Source: Dipteronia dyeriana
Lineage: Eukaryota > Streptophyta > Magnoliopsida > Sapindales > Sapindaceae
NCBI GenBank assembly: GCA_032871835.1
Contig: CM065298.1
Coordinates: forward strand, 99,385,891-99,449,890
Direction: 5' to 3'
Length of the DNA stretch: 64,000 nt
In this document: positions 32,960 to 45,112 of the stretch, in pieces
How the letters are laid out: every line of letters starts with the position of its first letter
How positions within the stretch are numbered: position 1 is the first letter of the stretch
The notes under the pieces: model-generated
Databases searched by the model: none
What the model saw: only the letters and a program-made list of their open reading frames with translations
Told to the model about the DNA's origin: nothing
Translations under genes and position numbers: made by a program

Positions 32960-35794
32960 TAAATACATTTATACGGTTGTAACATTTATCACTTTCAATG
33001 ACACTTCGTATACAATATGAGGTTGACACAATGCTATGTTGCTCACACATGTATCTTTAGGTTGTAATTCAAATCATATTTTCCTCTAAACTCTGAATTT
33101 ATTATATATTCAATTTGTCACATGGTATGTACTGTAGTGATAATTTACTATATTTACCACATTTTGAATTTCATACCAATTTAGTTGGATACAAGATAAG
33201 ATATGCGTTGGAACACCTATTGCTCATAAATGAAAAATACAAATCTTATCGATCAAATGAGTGACTATTTTGTACTTATAATAACCATGTATTAAATATA
33301 CAAATGGTAATCAATGTTTAAACAATTCTCTTGTTAGAAACATCTATCTCATTTCATCTTCGACTTACAAATGTTTTGATCATATTTATGATTTGGGAAA
33401 ATTTAAACTAATTAGATTAGAAGCGAAGCTTCTTAACTCAAATGATGCGCATTCTGCTTTTTTATGCTTGTGATGAAATATCTCTTTTTTTGTGTAGTAA
33501 CTAGTAAGATTAAAGACCTCAATGTATGTTATAAATGTAGTGCTTTATATCAAAAGGTCTTGCTATATCGATAGAGTTGCAGACCTTGATCTGATCTCGA
33601 TAAATCTCAATTGACCATTGACCCATTCAGAATCGGATGAGAAATTAGTTTATAAAACCTTTTCTTTTCTTTTTTTTTTTTTTTTTTTTTTTTGAAATAT
33701 TACATTAGGCTGTAGATATTGACATCTACCGAACTAATTAGTACGTAAATTTTTATAAGTACATCCATATTTAAAATTTTAAAATTAAATATTATTATAA
33801 ACACTCATCATAATACCAGTAGTACCCTTATTGAAATAAACATATTCATTTTAATACATTTTATTTATAAACTTTATTAAATTATAAACACAGCCGGTTT
33901 ATAAAAGAAAATTCATATTATTTTTGGAATCAAATCATTTTTTAATGATGATCCAACTTACTTTTGGAAATGTCTCGAATGTAGAAGCCTTATAAAAGGG
34001 AAGATGTAGAACTGTACCGTAATGCCAATATTACCATCATTAAAATGAATTTACTTATTCTCATACATTTTTATTTATAACCATTTTAAAGTATTAATAC
34101 ACTATTTAATCCTTTCATCATCTTGAAAACCAGTAAAGATTCATTACATTTCTTTTGAATATAACGAAGAATGAATTGTTTTTGCGTAGAGTTTAAAAAA
34201 ATAATAATAATTGTTTTAGTCTTTAAATAGGGTTCTAGTTCATGATGGTTTCCTGTGTGGAATTCTGGCTGTAACATTTTAAAACAAATGCCACTGTTGA
34301 TATCAAGGAAAATTTGGTTGTAATTCGAAATATAGAAGTTCAAGTCATTATTTTTCGAATAGAATTATGGTTTAATTATATTAGTTTTCTTTTTTGAAAA
34401 AACAAATTAAATAGTGTAATATAGGTTTAAGATAAGATGGATGTAGCAAATGGGTGTATATAGTATTTGACTAACTTTTAATTAAAATAATGTATCCTTG
34501 TTGGTTATTTTATGAAGGGATTTTTATACGAGTGACCATATTAGCATTCCTAAAAAATTGTATGTATACCCATTTCGTAAGTACGTATCTAAAATATTTT
34601 AAAAATATATGTTTCGTAAATAAATCCCATTTAATGTCAAAAATGTCATTTCTTTAATTTTATTATATTATATTTTTTTAGCATACCCCACTATTTTGCT
34701 ATCTAATCGGATTTATTTAAAAATTTATTATTTTATATTTTTTATACAAATAAGTAATTTCTCTTTAAACAAAATATTATAACTCCCGCAAAAACATTTG
34801 ATGCCACTAAAAATTTATTTGAAATTTTTTTCTTATCATTGCATTAAAACTTTTTTTTTAATTCTTTAATTTTTGTTAAGCTCAAAATTCTCCAATTCCA
34901 CTGAATTAAAAACTACCATCTCTCAATACACAACTGTGTATCTTAATTCCGTTATTTCTAAGAAAGTTTATTATTATTTTTTTTTTTATAATAGAAAGTT
35001 TATTGTTTATATTGATTTTTGTTTCACTCAATTATAGCAGTAAATTGTTGGTCAACTCAATCAATTTGTATTCCTTAAAAGAAATTGAAGTTAGTATTTA
35101 AAATAGAAGTTAGGGTTTGATAAAATAGAAATGTTTTTATTATCATATCAAACAATTAATAGGAACTTTCCTTTTTCTTCTTTTCAAAGGATTGATATAC
35201 AACCAATTAATAATTATTGGTTTGTACTTACAAACTATTTAGTCATCTAAGTAATTTTACTCAAGGGTAGTATTGGATTTTTAAAAGATACTTAATTGGG
35301 ATGTACATACAGTTTTTGAGAGATGTAAATATCATCACTATATTTTTATAATTAAAATTTTTAATAAAATTTTGGTGCGTTAATCATATGTATGTGTGTC
35401 TATATCGTTACGTGGACTTTTGGTCTAATGAGTTGTGCTTACCCTTCAAATATCTTTCTCCTTCAACAAGTCCAATGAGGAGATGATTTTTGTCCAAATG
35501 ACATCTTTACCCTTCAAATATCTTTCTTCTTCATTCTTTCTGGTTCATTAGGTGAAGTAATTTGAAAATGCTTGAAGGTTAAAGAAGTAACTTGGATACA
35601 ACAAAAGTTACAAAATGTGTAAAACAAAATCTTAAGGCTGTAAAATAAAATTAAAATATCTCAAATGACACGCTTGCCCTATTTTAAGTAACTTTTATTG
35701 CTTTTTTGCATCGATAATTTCTCCATACAATCCAAATATATCTTTTTACACTTCTTTTTTAAATACATTTCATTTTAAAAAGTTAAATTTTAAA
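32960..35794. other. AT-rich intergenic DNA
   Basis: About 2.8 kb without coding signal. It contains a T run (about 33670-33693), a diverged direct repeat (ATTTTAATACATTTTATTTATAAAC near 33850 and 34050) and a second short one (ACCCTTCAAATATCTTTCT at 35442 and 35509). Short ORFs (34086-34343, 32301-32525) have no recognisable features. Confidence 0.5.
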
Positions 35795-35943
35795 AAAGGA
35801 TAGTGCTTGTCGACACCTAAAATACTGACTCCACTGATTGGTATAAATATAAAAAAGTAAAAGAAAAAAGATCATGTGTCAACACCCAATTGATGGATCA
35901 GTATTTTGAATGCTGATCGGTCAGTACACAAACATTATCCTTT
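35795..35943. mobile_element. Short MITE-like inverted-repeat element
   Basis: 149 bp. AAAGGATAGTGCTTGTCGAC at the left pairs with the complement of GTACACAAACATTATCCTTT at the right. Inside, AATACTGA and TCAGTATT also pair. No coding. Target duplication unresolved in the A/T flanks. Confidence 0.6.
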
Positions 35944-36752
35944 ATAAAATTCTAAAGACTATCAATTTTATTTTAAAATTATCATTTTTACTTTTTACAA
36001 TCCATCATGAAAGCCTAATTTATATATATTTTTTTAAAATCATTTTGTTTTTAAAAATATATACAGAGTGAATGATTTAAATGATCAAGGCTTGAACGTA
36101 GAAAACACCAAGACAGAGTTGTGTTGACCGAACCCGAATGAATTTGAGTAGCAACATTCACTTCATACTACTGCTTTTTGTTGGCTACAGTATCATTGGA
36201 GCGGTTGGGGGGTTTGGTAACCATTGCCACTGTAAAAGCCATAAACACATTATGGCTGCATCCGAGCATTAATCAGTTTAACTCAAAGTCTTCTATCGAC
36301 TTTGAGTTAAGTCTTCTAATTCATTCCTAAAATGCATTGCTTTCGATGCATGAAGACACTCCAAGTAAATATGCTATTGGGTCAATCATATAAAACTTTA
36401 ATGATATTGAAAACAAAATGTTTTTGGGATTTTATAATGTAAAAATATAAGTGTTTAGTAAAATTGTTTTTCTAGTGTATTTAGAAATGCATTAACTTTT
36501 AGTAATTTTAATTAGGAAAAAATTGTCATATAATTTAAAAGTTAATGAAATGAAAAAATATATAATGAACCGTTAATAACATCTCTCTTTAACATTTATG
36601 AGGTTATGAAGATAATGACACACTTACCTTTATTTTAAGTAACTTTTAATGTTATTTTTAATATTTTGTGAGGTTATAAAGATAATTTCACAATTTAAAC
36701 AAATAAGAAATTCTCAACACTATTCATGGCTCCCATTCCCATTTTTATATTA
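35944..36752. other. Intergenic DNA with a perfect hairpin
   Basis: No gene seen. A 13-bp perfect inverted repeat TTAACTCAAAGTC (36278-36290) / GACTTTGAGTTAA (36298-36310) with a 7-nt loop is present. Confidence 0.6.
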
Positions 36753-37505
36753 TGGCTCAGTTCGTCATTGTTTCCCCAGCTGCTTTTGGGGCCAAAAGTG
36801 ATTCTAGACTTAAGACAGTGTGTTTGGTAAAATCGTGGGAAAGTGCTTTTTGTCACTTTTAGCTTCTCCCAACTGAGTTTTTGAGAAGCTACAAATACAT
36901 GCTTTTGAATTTTGACTTCTGCTTTTAGAAAACGTTCTACATTGATATTAAATGAAATTTTATTAACTTTTCAACTTTGTCCTTGCCTTTAACGAAATTT
37001 TAAAAAAAAAATTGGACTTATATTTTTGTAAAAAAAAAATGTTACCATAACTATATAAAAAAAATTGGAATAATTAATTCAATAAAGTAGAATAAAAATG
37101 AAATTAAAAAATAAAGTGGATTAAAATAAATAAATAAATAAATAAATAAATAAATGAGGCTAATTAATTAAATAAAATAGAATAAAAAATAGAACTAATT
37201 AATTCAATAAATAACCATAATTATATAACACTTAACACTAAATACAAATAAACAAGAAAAATGTAAAGTATAACATATTAGTACCATTTAGATGTCTATG
37301 TCATTTTAGTAATTTTACACACTCACAACACTTTTTATTTCAGTTTACCAAACACATTGAAATTCCTTTTAGTTCTCAAGGCACTTTTGAAAATCAGTTT
37401 ACCAAACACTCAGCTGATTCTTCCCACAGCAATTCCAAAAGCAATTCCCCCATAGTAATTTCAAAAACACTTCTCTCCACAACACAACAATGCCAAACTG
37501 AGCCA
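36753..37505. mobile_element. TIR element with TA target duplication
   Basis: 753 bp. TGGCTCAGTTCGTCATTGTT at the left pairs with the complement of the right end AACAATGCCAAACTGAGCCA. Subterminal TTTGGTAAA/TTTACCAAAC motifs are on both sides. Flanks are TA (36751-36752 and 37506-37507). AT-rich interior with a TAAA tract (37125-37153). Superfamily not settled. Confidence 0.7.
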
Positions 37506-38069
37506 TAGTCAATTGAAATCAAAACCCAAAAGAATTCTTTTGGAGAAAAAAAAAGATTTATTGTGATTATAAGAGAGAAGTTTAGGTGAACAAATCATCT
37601 ACAGAAGAAAAAAAAAAAGGAACACACACAACAGGATAATTTGGAACGAAATCGCATTCTGCTTACAAATTTTTTTCATCTTTTTTTATGCAAATCAGAA
37701 CCCAATATATTTTTTAGTAGAAGAGAGTTCGTTTGGGTTATTTGAGAGGAGAAGAAATAGAGGTTTATTTCGTCCATTGTTGGAATGGAAAGAAGATGAA
37801 GACAATTTTTTTTAAGAGATTGAAGGACCGATAATTTCATGTTTTGAGAATTGACCTATGTATTCTGATGTAGCATTTGTTGGGACAAATAACAAGAGTA
37901 AATCCTGACCACATGTTTTTTTAAAAGATATGTGTCAGTAGGAAGTTAGAAAGACAGAATGGTTCGGTATAATTATTGTTCAACGAAAGATCTTTATCCC
38001 AACCCCAACGGCCCAACGTAATAGTTTCTGAGTTGACAAGTGAAGTCCAATTTCACCTCTCCTTAGTCC
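37506..38069. other. Intergenic DNA
   Basis: About 560 bp without recognisable coding or repeat structure. Confidence 0.5.
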
Positions 38070-38564
38070 TTAGAGCATCCAAAAGGTAAGACCCAAACAC
38101 AAGACCTATTTCTTGCCACAACATCGACAATGGGCCTTTTCATTTGGATCCATTTTAAATAGTCTACTTTTCCCATAATGGGGCTAAATTGGAAAAGAGC
38201 AATGAGATCCACTTTTTTTTTTTTTTTTTTTTTTTTACTTTTTTCTAATATATATACATAAATAAATTATATAATATTTTTTATCGAAATTCATAATTTA
38301 AATATATATATATATTAAATTTAAATAATTGATATATATATATATATAATTTATTTATACTTTTCATTATAAATATAATTATTAAAATTAATAATTATAT
38401 ATTTAAATTTAAATAATTGATATATATATATATATATATATATTAAATTTATTTACATTTTTTCATTATATATAACTGATGAAATTAAAAATTATATGTT
38501 TTATTTAAATAATTGAATTATATATATATTAAAATTTTATTTATATATTTTTTCATTATATATA

Positions 38565-39435
38565 TGTCGTATGTGAATTTTACCAAGCATACACGTCATT
38601 GATAGGAATGAGAAAATAGCCAGGTGGACGCCCAAATGGGCACTCAGGAAATATCCTACGAGGCATCATTAAAGAGAAGAAAGCCCGAGTGAGCATATAT
38701 TGAATGAAACCTACTCGGGATTAGTTAACAACACTCGGGGACTGGTTAAACAACGCTTCCACTCGGGCTCAAACGGCGCTACTCGGGACCATCAGGTAGA
38801 GTACTCGGGAATAAATACGACTCGAGTAAGAACTTGGTGCTTTTTTCACACAGATTAAGTCATTAAATACACGAAGATATCCATCAGGAAGGAATCCCAA
38901 ATAAATTGAACATTAAGTTAGAAGAGTTCCCAATCAAGAAATAACTTGATTACTTTACGAAGACTACATTCTTATAAGGAAACAAATCCAAATTGAACAA
39001 CACTACTATAATCCCACTCGATTTCCATAAGAGTCTCCTAAATAGGAAAGAAGACAAATCAACCTCAAACAAGTAACCGAATCACAATTAAATACAAAGA
39101 TCTTGTATTACTTGTACAAAGCAGATTAGGGTTCTATAAGCATATAAATAGACCCATAATCTGGCTCCAAAAGATATAGGCAATATAGCATACAGCAATC
39201 ATAGCAAATACATAGAGAAAAAAAAGAGATCGAGAGCTTGTAAACATCATATTTTTATAGTGGATTTTGGTTTGGTTGATCCTTCAATCACCCATGGATG
39301 TTTCTTCGGTCATCGGAGTTTTACCACGTAAAACTTGTCTTCTTTACTCTTTCTGAATCTCTTTCTCTTTGAATCAATAGTCGAAATCCAATCCTTGTTG
39401 ACTTTTCTGACATAATCCAGAAATCGACGTCAACA
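38565..39435 (+). repeat. Gypsy copy 2, 5' LTR
   Basis: 871 bp with many CTCGGG/CCCGAG motifs, a probable TATA segment CATATAAATAGACCC (about 39141-39155) and ending CGACGTCAACA like copy 1. Confidence 0.93.
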
Positions 39436-39437
39436 AT

Positions 39438-39454
39438 TGGCGCTAGAAGGAGGG
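39438..39454 (+). other. Primer-binding site, tRNA-Asn type
   Basis: TGGCGCTAGAAGGAGGG two bases after the LTR, complementary (from memory) to the 3' end of plant tRNA-Asn including CCA. Confidence 0.7.
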
Positions 39455-39471
39455 CGAACTTGTTAAAAGCG

Positions 39472-41330
39472 ATGGCAGGAAGCAGAAGTAGTTCAGGGAA
39501 TGGCCGAAAATCACCAGGCGATTTCCATGTTGGCAACACGTCACAAGATCCTACAGCAAACACAGAAAACCAGCATGTGCACCTGGCGGGGATCCAGCAA
39601 GTTCCTCCAACCAACAGAGATCTTACGCTGCGTTTTCAAGAGGCCTTGCAGCAATTAGTGACAGACGCAACAAGGGAAGGGATTGATCTACTGGCTGCAG
39701 AAGCACATACTCCCAATCCTCCACCCGCAAGGCTCCATTTGGTGGTGGTTGGGCCAGGAATAACTATGCCAGAAACCAGAAGGAACTCTTCCCCAATCAA
39801 CCCGGTTGGACAGAAAACACTTGAAGAGGAACATCACCAGAGGCTGGACCACAATCAAACAGTACGTGCCAGACATCGTAAATATGACCGGCGCAGAGGT
39901 CGGTCATCATCAGAAGACAATGATCAACACCATCGCAAACGTCATCATAGAGTCACACGAGAGGACCGACATCAGACTGAAGAGTCTGAGGAAAGAATGA
40001 CTATAACCCAACGGTTTAACCGTCGGGGAAGTCCGATGGGGGACAGAGATGTCACGATCCAGAGCCTAACTCGAGAAGTCGAGAATAACAGGCGACAAAT
40101 GGAGGCACTGGTCAGACGTTATGGCTGTAACGATCTATCCGACGATGACTCTGACAGTCCATTCACCAGGGAGATTTTGCGGACCCCTTTCCCAGAAAGA
40201 TTCAGGATGTCGCATGTGGATCAATTCAAAAAAGATACAGATCAAAAGGAGCACGTTAGTCGCTATAAAAGTGCCATGGCTCAATATGCCCGCAGTGACC
40301 CCCTATTATGTCTCAACTTTCCGCAAACACTGGGGGACACAGGGTCAAGATGGTTCTGAAGACTACCCCCGGCGAGCATCAGAAATTTCAGCGAACTGAG
40401 CAGGAGCTTCTCAAGGAAATTCCTGAGCAATGTTCACAGGAAGAAGTCGGTGGCCTACCTCTCTCAAATAAAGCAGGGGAAGGACGAGTCATTAAAAAAG
40501 TACTTGGGCTGGTTCGGCCAAGCAGTATCAGAAATTGGCAGTGATAATGATGAAACAATTATTACTGCCTTCACCAATAACTTGTAGAATGGACGACTAT
40601 CCTTTGATTTGAGAAGAGCACTGCTGACTAGGTATGCCGACATGATGGATATGGCAGGAGGATACGCACTGGCCGAGGAGGAAGAGTTAGCTATATGAGG
40701 AAGCTATATACATGGAGGAAAGCCCGAACAGAAGAATACCGAATCCAAGGGGCAGGATCAAAAGGAAAAACAGAAAGGGAACGACAAGGAGAAAAACAAG
40801 GATGAGGGTAATGGGCTCAACGCCGAACGGTCCACAGAGAAATACCGAGGCAGATATACCAATTACACCCCTCTTTGGAAAAAAACAAGAAGAAATTTTA
40901 GCCATCTTGGAAGAGAAGAATATGGTGCAAGAACCGCGGTGACAACCTCAGTTCGCCCGGAGAGATACAACTAAGTATTGCAGATTTCACAAGAAAACCG
41001 GGCACGGGACTTCAAAGTGTTTCCAGCTCAGAGATTACATAGAGACTCTTATTTGGGAAGGGCACTTGCGGGATGTAATCTTAAAAAAAGATGAGAAATC
41101 AGAAACTAAGAAAGAAGTTAAGGCATATCACTCTGGACGAAATCAATGGCCCAGTCCCGAGACCAATCAGGTAATACATACGATTTACGGAGGACCCTCT
41201 ACCGGGAAAAGCAACCGAGAACGAACTCAGGAAATCAGAGAAGCAATAGAAGCAAGGAATAACTTTGACGTAAACTCGGTTGAGCCGGACCCGAAAAGGG
41301 TGAAGGAAGGATGGGACCCGATAGTCTTTA
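39472..41330 (+). pseudogene. Gypsy copy 2 gag
   Basis: ATG 39472 (MAGSRSSSGNGRKSPGD) opens 296 codons to a TGA near 40357. An Arg/His-rich segment (YDRRRGRSSSEDNDQHHRKR) precedes capsid sequence (REVENNRRQMEALVRRYG; FRMSHVDQFKKDTDQKEHV). The same frame continues as LPPASIRNFSELSRSFSRKF with further stops near 40585 and 40695. A His-type knuckle CRFHKKTGHGTSKC lies near 40979-41020. A linker ends PDPKRVKEGWDPIVF at about 41330. Stop-free distance is better than in copy 1. Confidence 0.85.
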
Positions 41331-42066
41331 CAGAGGCAGATTTCCATGGCGTCGATGTTCGGCCTAATGACGCCTTGGTTATAAGTGCCCGGATTGGCCA
41401 TCGGGAAGTCCAGAGAATTTTAATAGATAATGGTATTTCAACAGACATCCTCAATGTGGCCGTTTATGACCAGTTAAGGCTAGAACGAAAAGATTTATAG
41501 CCTTTCCATACTCCATTAAGGGGGTTTGGTGGGATAGAAGTCAGGTCACTCGGGACGGTGAAACTGCCCGTGAAGATTAGAACAGCACCTTACCAGAGGA
41601 CTGTCCTGCTCGACTTCGTGGTAGTTGACTTAGATAATTGGCCATATAATGCATTATTGGGTCGACCATTCCTGAATAAAACAAGGGCTGTAACCGCCAC
41701 TTATGCATTGATGATCAAGTTTCCAACAGAACAAGGGGTCGAGATAGTCAAGGGATCCCAAGAGATGGTCCGAAGAGCAAACCTATCAATATACAAAGAC
41801 AAGCATGATGCTGAACAAGTGTGCACTATAATGCAACCAAATCAGTGTAAAGAGTCCTTGTCATTCGAACTAGATCCGAGGGAGAACACGAATGAGCCCA
41901 AAACAGAATTGGTTGAAGTAGTACTTAAAGAAGACGAACCGGATCAGAAAATCAAGATCGGGGCTAACTTGGATGGAAAAGTCAAGCATGACCTAACCAA
42001 TCTGCTTAAGGAGTACAAAGATGTGTTCGCTTGGAGTCACGAAGATATGGTGGGAATAGATGCCTG
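41331..42066 (+). pseudogene. Gypsy copy 2 protease region
   Basis: RILIDNGISTDILNVAVYD has an altered active site (DNGIS at 41426-41440, where copy 1 has DDGSS). A TAG at 41498-41500 follows ERKDL. Downstream NWPYNALLGRPFLNKTRA (about 41637-41690) is the conserved flap/second motif region, then an acidic linker to a TGA at 42065-42067. Confidence 0.82.
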
Positions 42067-42986
42067 AGTAATATCCCACTACCTTCCAGTTGACCCGAAT
42101 GCAAAACCAGTAATACAAAAAAGAAGACCGTTCAATCCTGAAAGAAGTTAAGCAATCAAACAAGAGGTGGAAAAATTACTGGCAACTGGATCAATCAGAG
42201 AAGTCAGCTACCCCCAGTGGGTCGCCAACGTAGTCCTCGTCCAAAATAAAAAATGGACAATGAAGGATGTGCGTAGATTTCACGGATCTAAATAAGGCAT
42301 GCCCAAAGGATAGCTTCCCACTTCCAAGGATAGACCAGCTGGTGGATGCCACATCGGGTCACGAATTGCTTAGCTTCATGGACGCTTACTCGGGATACAA
42401 TCAGATCCGGATGAGCAAAGCTGATGAAGAAAAAATGGCTTTCACAACGGATCAGGGTTTATATTGTTATACAGTAATGCCCTTCGGTTTAAAGAATGCG
42501 GGTGCTACGTATCAAAGGTTGGTAAACAAAATCTTCACTCGGTAAATAGGAAGGAACATGGAAGTGTACATTGATGACATGTTGACCAAAAGCGTCTCGG
42601 CTGATGAGGATGCCCGAGACCTCAGAGAAACATTTGATGTTCTGAGAAGATACCAGATGAAATTAAACCCGAACAAATGTTTATTCAGAGTTCATTCGAG
42701 GAGATTCTTGGGCTTTCAAGTCCACCAAAGAGGAATCAAAGTTAATCCCGAGAAGATCCAGGCTTTGCAAGAAATGACCTCACCTAAAACATTGAAAGAA
42801 GTACATCGCTTAACAGGGTGTTTAGCTTCCTTGGGAAGATTTATCTGGAAGGCTACAAACAGGTGCGCACCCATTTTCAAGATAATCAAAAAAGGGAAAG
42901 GACTCGAGTGGAATAAAGAGTGCGAGCAGACATTCTTAAAAATAAAAGAGTATTTGGGACAGACTCCAGTTCTCTCAAAACCGTAA
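42067..42986 (+). pseudogene. Gypsy copy 2 reverse transcriptase
   Basis: Contains AKPVIQKRRPFNPERS, then a stop and frame break near 42150-42250, CVDFTDLNKACPKDSFPLP (42270 on), FMDAYSGYNQIRM, QGLYCYTVMPFGLKNAGATY, a TAA at about 42543, MEVYIDDMLTKS with the YIDD box near 42567, FLGFQVHQRGIKVNPEKI and LTGCLASLGRFIW. Catalytic residues are intact. The ORFs end at 42986. Confidence 0.88.
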
Positions 42987-44008
42987 AAAAGGGAAATACT
43001 TCAGCTGTATCTGTGAATAACCGAGCTTGCAACAAGTTCAGTCTTTGTCAGAACAGAAGATGGAGTGCAAAAACCAGTGTATTATACCAGCAAGACACTC
43101 TTGCCGGATGAAACCAGGTACTCACAGGCAAAGAAGATGGTCTTAGCATTGATATCAGCAGTAAAAAAGCTGAGACCGTACTTTCAGGCCCATACAATCC
43201 AGGTTCTCACCAATTGCCCATTAAGACAAATTCTACAAAAGCCAGAAATATCAGGAAGACTTACCAAATGGGAAATCGAGCTAAGCAAATTCGATATTCA
43301 TTATGTCCCCAGAACCTCCCTCAAAGGACAAGCTGTGGCAGACTTCATAGCCGAGTTCACATAACCAAACCTGGAAGCAAAAAGACTCTTGGATAAGAGT
43401 TTCCCATGGAAACTGTATGTTGATGGTTCTTCAAATACTCATGGCAGCGGGGCAGGAATCGTGGTTCGCACCCCAGAAGGAGATGATGTTGAATGTGCCA
43501 TGAGATTTGATTTCAAAGCAACCAATAATCAAGCCGAGTATGAGGCATTGTTAGCTGGACTCAGAGTCTGTATAGCTCTCGGGCAGATGAAGTTGAGATA
43601 TTCAGCGATTCACAGGTAGTTGTCAACCAAGTCATGGACGAATACCAGGCCAAAGATGAAGGTATGATAGCCTACCGTGACATCGCGAAATAGTTCTTCC
43701 AAAAATTTAAAGACTACAAGATCGCTCAGATCCCTAGGGAAGAAAATGAAAAGGCTGACGCATTGTCTAAATTAGCGTCAGCAACAACCTCAATCAGACC
43801 AAAGACTATTCCGGTTGCACACCTCCTTAAACCGAGTACAGCTGAACCTAAGCATTTGGAAATTTTAGAAATCCGAACACCGCAAGACGGTTGGATTGTC
43901 CAGTTGAGAAGGTTCCTGGAAGAAGACGTGCTCCCGAAAGATCCGGTAATAGCAAAGCGCATCAGGTATCGATCGGCTAGGTATACCATGATCGGAGGAG
44001 AATTATAA
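42987..44008 (+). pseudogene. Gypsy copy 2 RNase H and second RNase H-like domain
   Basis: First domain KPVYYTSKTLLPDETRYSQ ... ISGRLTKWEIELSKFDIHY ending in TAA near 43363. Second domain KLYVDGSSNTHGSGAGIVVR with NNQAEYEALLAGLRVCIAL, then a frameshift near 43585. The linker PREENEKADALSKLASATT-like sequence (about 43730-43780) continues to 44008. Confidence 0.85.
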
Positions 44009-45112
44009 AGAGTTTTCCCGAGCTCTCCAAAGATGTGTACCAGAAGAAGATTCACATCGAATACTTCAAGAGATCCACGAAGGAGTTTGCGGAAACCACA
44101 CTGGGGGTAGAAGTTTAGCTCATAAGGTGCTCAGGCAAGGCTATTACTGGCCTATGCTTTTCTCAGATGCACAACAGTGGTCGGAAAGTTGCAATACCTG
44201 TCAAAGGATTGCCAACGATATCCGACAACCCCCAGAAAAACCCATGGCCATTCGCCATGTGGGGCCTAGACCTGATCAGGCCAATGCCAGCTGGGACAGG
44301 GGGTGGAGCAAAGCACGCCATAGTAGCTGTCAATTATTTCACAAAATGAGCAGAAGCTGAAGCGCTGGTGCATATCACAGAAGCCAACACCATAAATTTT
44401 ATAAAGAAAAACATACTTTATAGGTTTGGAGTTCCGGACACTATAATCACCGACAATGGCACTCAGTTTGATAACCAAAAGTTTAGACAGTTGTGCGAGA
44501 AGTATCAGATTGCTAACTACTATACGACACCGGCTCATCCTCAAACAAACGGGCAAGTAGAAGCAGTAAATAAAATTATCAAGCACACCATTAAAGCAAA
44601 GTTAGATGACAAAAAAGGAAGCTGGGTTGAAAAGCTTCCTAAAGTATTATGGGCATATCGACGACAACAAGGACTTCAACATGAGAAACCCCGTTCACCT
44701 TAGCATTATGAATAGAAGCTGTCATCCCCGTAGAAACATCGTATGTGTCCCCTCGGGTCAGGCTATACGATAAAGAACAGAAGGTTGATATGCTACTACA
44801 AAGTTTGGATGAGCTAGAAGAAAAAAGGGAAAAGTCCCGAATAAGAAATACAGCATATCAACAAAGACTGGCTCGCCACTACAACTCTCGTGTTCGGATC
44901 AGGAAATTTCAGCTAGGAGACCTGGTGCTCAGGAAGGTGTCATTGAACACAAAAAATAGAGCCGTAGGATCCCTGACTGACAAATGGGAAGGTCCATACA
45001 AGATCGAGGGGATAGCTGGCCATGGAGCTTATTGGATTGCTCGACCCAATGGAGGGGTGTTACCCCTGACCATGCAATGCCCAATATCTGAAGATTTTCT
45101 ATCCTTAATATA
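44009..45112 (+). pseudogene. Gypsy copy 2 integrase
   Basis: Zinc-binding remnant CNTCQRIANDIRQPP (about 44193-44235). Core KHAIVAVNYFTK (first catalytic Asp replaced by Asn), a TGA at 44347-44349, FGVPDTIITDNGTQFDNQ (second Asp present), HPQTNGQVEAVNKIIKHT (Glu present). C-terminal VRIRKFQLGDLVLRKVSLN and WEGPYKIEGIAGHGAYWIA, ending near 45112. No chromodomain. Confidence 0.85.

Noticed and set aside
34086..34343. Minus-strand ORF of 85 codons in AT-rich spacer
   Set aside because: Biased composition (N, I, K, F), no recognised domain, expected by chance in such DNA.
36278..36310. Hairpin considered as microRNA precursor or terminator
   Set aside because: Stem of only 13 bp with 7-nt loop is too short for a plant miRNA precursor, and there is no adjacent gene.
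39321..39614. Minus-strand ORF of 97 codons
   Set aside because: Crosses the LTR, primer site and the beginning of gag on the opposite strand; shadow ORF.
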